In this document: piece after piece, positions 62,464 through 64,000 of the stretch
Layout of the letters: every line of letters starts with the position of its first letter
Numbering within the stretch: position 1 is the stretch's first letter
Assembly (NCBI RefSeq): GCF_025567625.1
Contig: NZ_JAOQJC010000038.1
Coordinates: 1-64,000 of the forward strand
Length of the DNA: 64,000 nucleotides
Direction of reading: 5' to 3'
Source of the DNA: Paenibacillus sp. J5C2022
GTDB lineage: Bacteria > Bacillota > Bacilli > Paenibacillales > Paenibacillaceae
Position numbers and translations under genes: made by a program
Notes under the pieces: generated by a model
The model's database searches: none
What the model was told of the DNA's origin: nothing
What the model saw: the letters and a program-made list of their open reading frames with translations, nothing else

Positions 62464-64000
62464 CTATTCCTTGATGTTGTCGCTCATGGATTCTAGCAGT
62501 TCTTTCAATTGTTCTTTCGAATAACGGCTATGCATCGGCACAACGGCCTCAATTCTTGACTTGTACTTGGCAGGCAATTGTTCAAAATACTCAGCAATCA
62601 AGACGCGATCGAAATAGTAATTTTTAAAACGGATAGGATTTTCGATATAGCAGACAAGCGCTTCCCACTTTATTTCCGGGTCCATCTGCGCCCGGTCAAA
62701 GGCTCTCAGCAATAGAAGTATTCTCTCATCGCCATCTCTATGCTTCTCTTTCAATTGCAGTTGCTCCGTTATATAAGCCTTGCAGCCTTCATGATCCGGA
62801 CGGGCCAGCATCGCGAGAAGCTCCAGGGCATTCCACTCCATGGCACAGTCCAGCCAGCGCCCATCCCACAGTTCATGAACAGGCATCTTAAACCGAGCTT
62901 GCTTGTATGATACTCTTGTGACCTGCCCTAAGCTTGCCTCATAGCTTCTAGCCTGTTCCCAGAACAGCTCTTCCATTGCTGATTCAACCAGCTTGATCCG
63001 CGCCTCGAATTCATTCTTTTTCTCCTCGCGCCAAGCGCCTGCGATGAAGCCATAATAACGTTCATACAGTGCTTGCGGCTCCAACAGTCGGGCAGCGGTC
63101 CGGAAAGCATAAGGAATGTATTTGGGGGCTTGTTTCTCAATGGCGAACAATAACCCAAGCTCCCTCGTCGTCCCCATATTTTCCAAATATTCAACAGCCT
63201 GATCATAGATGAGAATCAACCAGTCGATATCGGCATAGAACTGGGCATGTTGTGCGACATACAGGTACGTATCATACAGTTGCTCTAGCCGCTTGCTCCT
63301 CAACACCTCAAAGTAATTCTCTGCTTCCTCTCTTAAGCGAGCCAGCTTCTTCTCGTCGCCGACCGCTTCATGAGCGGATTTCATGACGGCATCCAACGCA
63401 TGTACGATCAGGGTATCCAGTTCCCTATTCTCGCTATAGTAAGCCGCATCCCTTACAAGCTCGCCGTCCTTCCCTTTGAAGCTTTCCATCATATGCGCCA
63501 GCGCCGCTTCTGACTTGCAATGGGCCAACGCTCCATAAGCGGACTCTCGTACAGCTTTCTTCTTATCGGAAGTCCACGCAATCAAGCGATCAACATACTC
63601 CTCGCGGCCTGCCAGATGTTCGATAGCGACGGCACGCACTTCACTTGAACCTGTCTCCGCCCATTCCAGGAGCTGCCCGATGACCTCTTCCCCGCCTACT
63701 TCTGCGATGACATGCAATCTGCGGCAATCCGCGCTCTTGCCGTTCGGATCAAATACTTCCAGCATGTACGGCAAGATTTGCCGCCCGTAAGCTGGCAATA
63801 TATGTTTTGCTGTATATTCTGATATATCGGAATAGGAATCGTCGAGCGCGCCTACAGCAAGCTGCATCAGACGCAGATCGTTAAACACACCGTTCTTGAA
63901 TGCATCTGTAATCACTTCATAACGTCCGCCGCCAGATGTCGAAAGAGCTTCAACAACAGGAGCCAGCTTGCGATACGTTGAAATAGTCTTGAGTTGATTC
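62464..64000 (-). CDS. HEAT-like repeat paralogue 5 (5' end outside the window)
   Basis: At least 511 codons; the frame is open to the window edge. Domain B is readable in the edge sequence (STYRKLAPVVEALSTSGGGR), upstream of the internal Met at 63915. HEAT-like middle (SEVRAVAIEHLAGREEYVDR, TSDKKKAVRESAYGALAH). C-terminal signature LWDGRWLDCAMEWNA...LARPDHEGCKAYI, then RAQMDPEIKWEALVCYIE and LPAKYKSRIEAVVPMH. Whether domain A is present cannot be seen. Confidence 0.85.
   Translation of the reverse strand, partial: NQLKTISTYRKLAPVVEALSTSGGGRYEVITDAFKNGVFNDLRLMQLAVGALDDSYSDISEYTAKHILPAYGRQILPYMLEVFDPNGKSADCRRLHVIAEVGGEEVIGQLLEWAETGSSEVRAVAIEHLAGREEYVDRLIAWTSDKKKAVRESAYGALAHCKSEAALAHMMESFKGKDGELVRDAAYYSENRELDTLIVHALDAVMKSAHEAVGDEKKLARLREEAENYFEVLRSKRLEQLYDTYLYVAQHAQFYADIDWLILIYDQAVEYLENMGTTRELGLLFAIEKQAPKYIPYAFRTAARLLEPQALYERYYGFIAGAWREEKKNEFEARIKLVESAMEELFWEQARSYEASLGQVTRVSYKQARFKMPVHELWDGRWLDCAMEWNALELLAMLARPDHEGCKAYITEQLQLKEKHRDGDERILLLLRAFDRAQMDPEIKWEALVCYIENPIRFKNYYFDRVLIAEYFEQLPAKYKSRIEAVVPMHSRYSKEQLKELLESMSDNIKE

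Overview
The window looks like a chromosomal segment of a Paenibacillaceae bacterium, most likely Paenibacillus. This is inferred from strong Shine-Dalgarno sequences (AAGGAGG type), LplB/LplC/lipoprotein sugar importers without their own ATPase, very large membrane-bound AraC-type sensors (YesN-like), a stalk-domain protein, and a HemL (GsaB-type) gene outside a haem operon. No rRNA, tRNA, phage or intact transposase gene was seen.

Layout. (1) 1-790: a 51-bp tandem repeat array, then a leftward terminator. (2) 791-19417, minus strand: a large glycan-utilisation locus with two heparinase II/III-type proteins (one truncated), a Tat-exported beta-helix lyase-like protein, an AraC-type sensor, two permeases, a binding lipoprotein, an Asp-box protein, and cytoplasmic enzymes (Gfo/Idh/MocA oxidoreductase, HpcH/HpaI aldolase, SDR, aldo/keto reductase, ceramidase-like protein, GNAT). 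Many of these are coupled by 1-7 nt overlaps. (3) 19517-28641: a divergent AraC regulator, a membrane coiled-coil protein, a 1.4-kb cluster of four different tandem repeats, a Bcp peroxiredoxin, a three-gene ABC-2 exporter, an LCP cell-wall ligase and HemL. (4) 28820-38612: a second import operon (AraC-type sensor, two permeases, binding lipoprotein, three paralogous secreted proteins) flanked by two 52-bp palindrome arrays. (5) 38724-47269: a sugar isomerase-like TIM barrel and a sialic-acid operon (NanA-type lyase, permeases, lipoprotein, GH33 sialidase). The operon has a very clear promoter with a TGGT-N3-ACCA operator at its start, and two FadR-type repressors are encoded divergently. (6) 47515-49060: a stalk-domain protein, a 166-bp MITE-like element and a decayed chitin-binding gene. 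(7) 49223-64000, minus strand: VWA protein, DUF5682-like protein and MoxR ATPase, preceded by at least five tandem HEAT-like paralogues and three paralogue remnants, the whole run continuing past the window edge.

The most interesting part is region 7. It resembles the vWA-MoxR associated ternary (possible conflict or regulatory) systems, but carries an expanding and decaying family of large HEAT-like proteins with a shared WDxRWLD...LARPDHxxC signature. The second is the set of four palindrome-bearing tandem arrays, all with a 51 or 52 bp period (about five helical turns), two of which end in the same flanking sequence.
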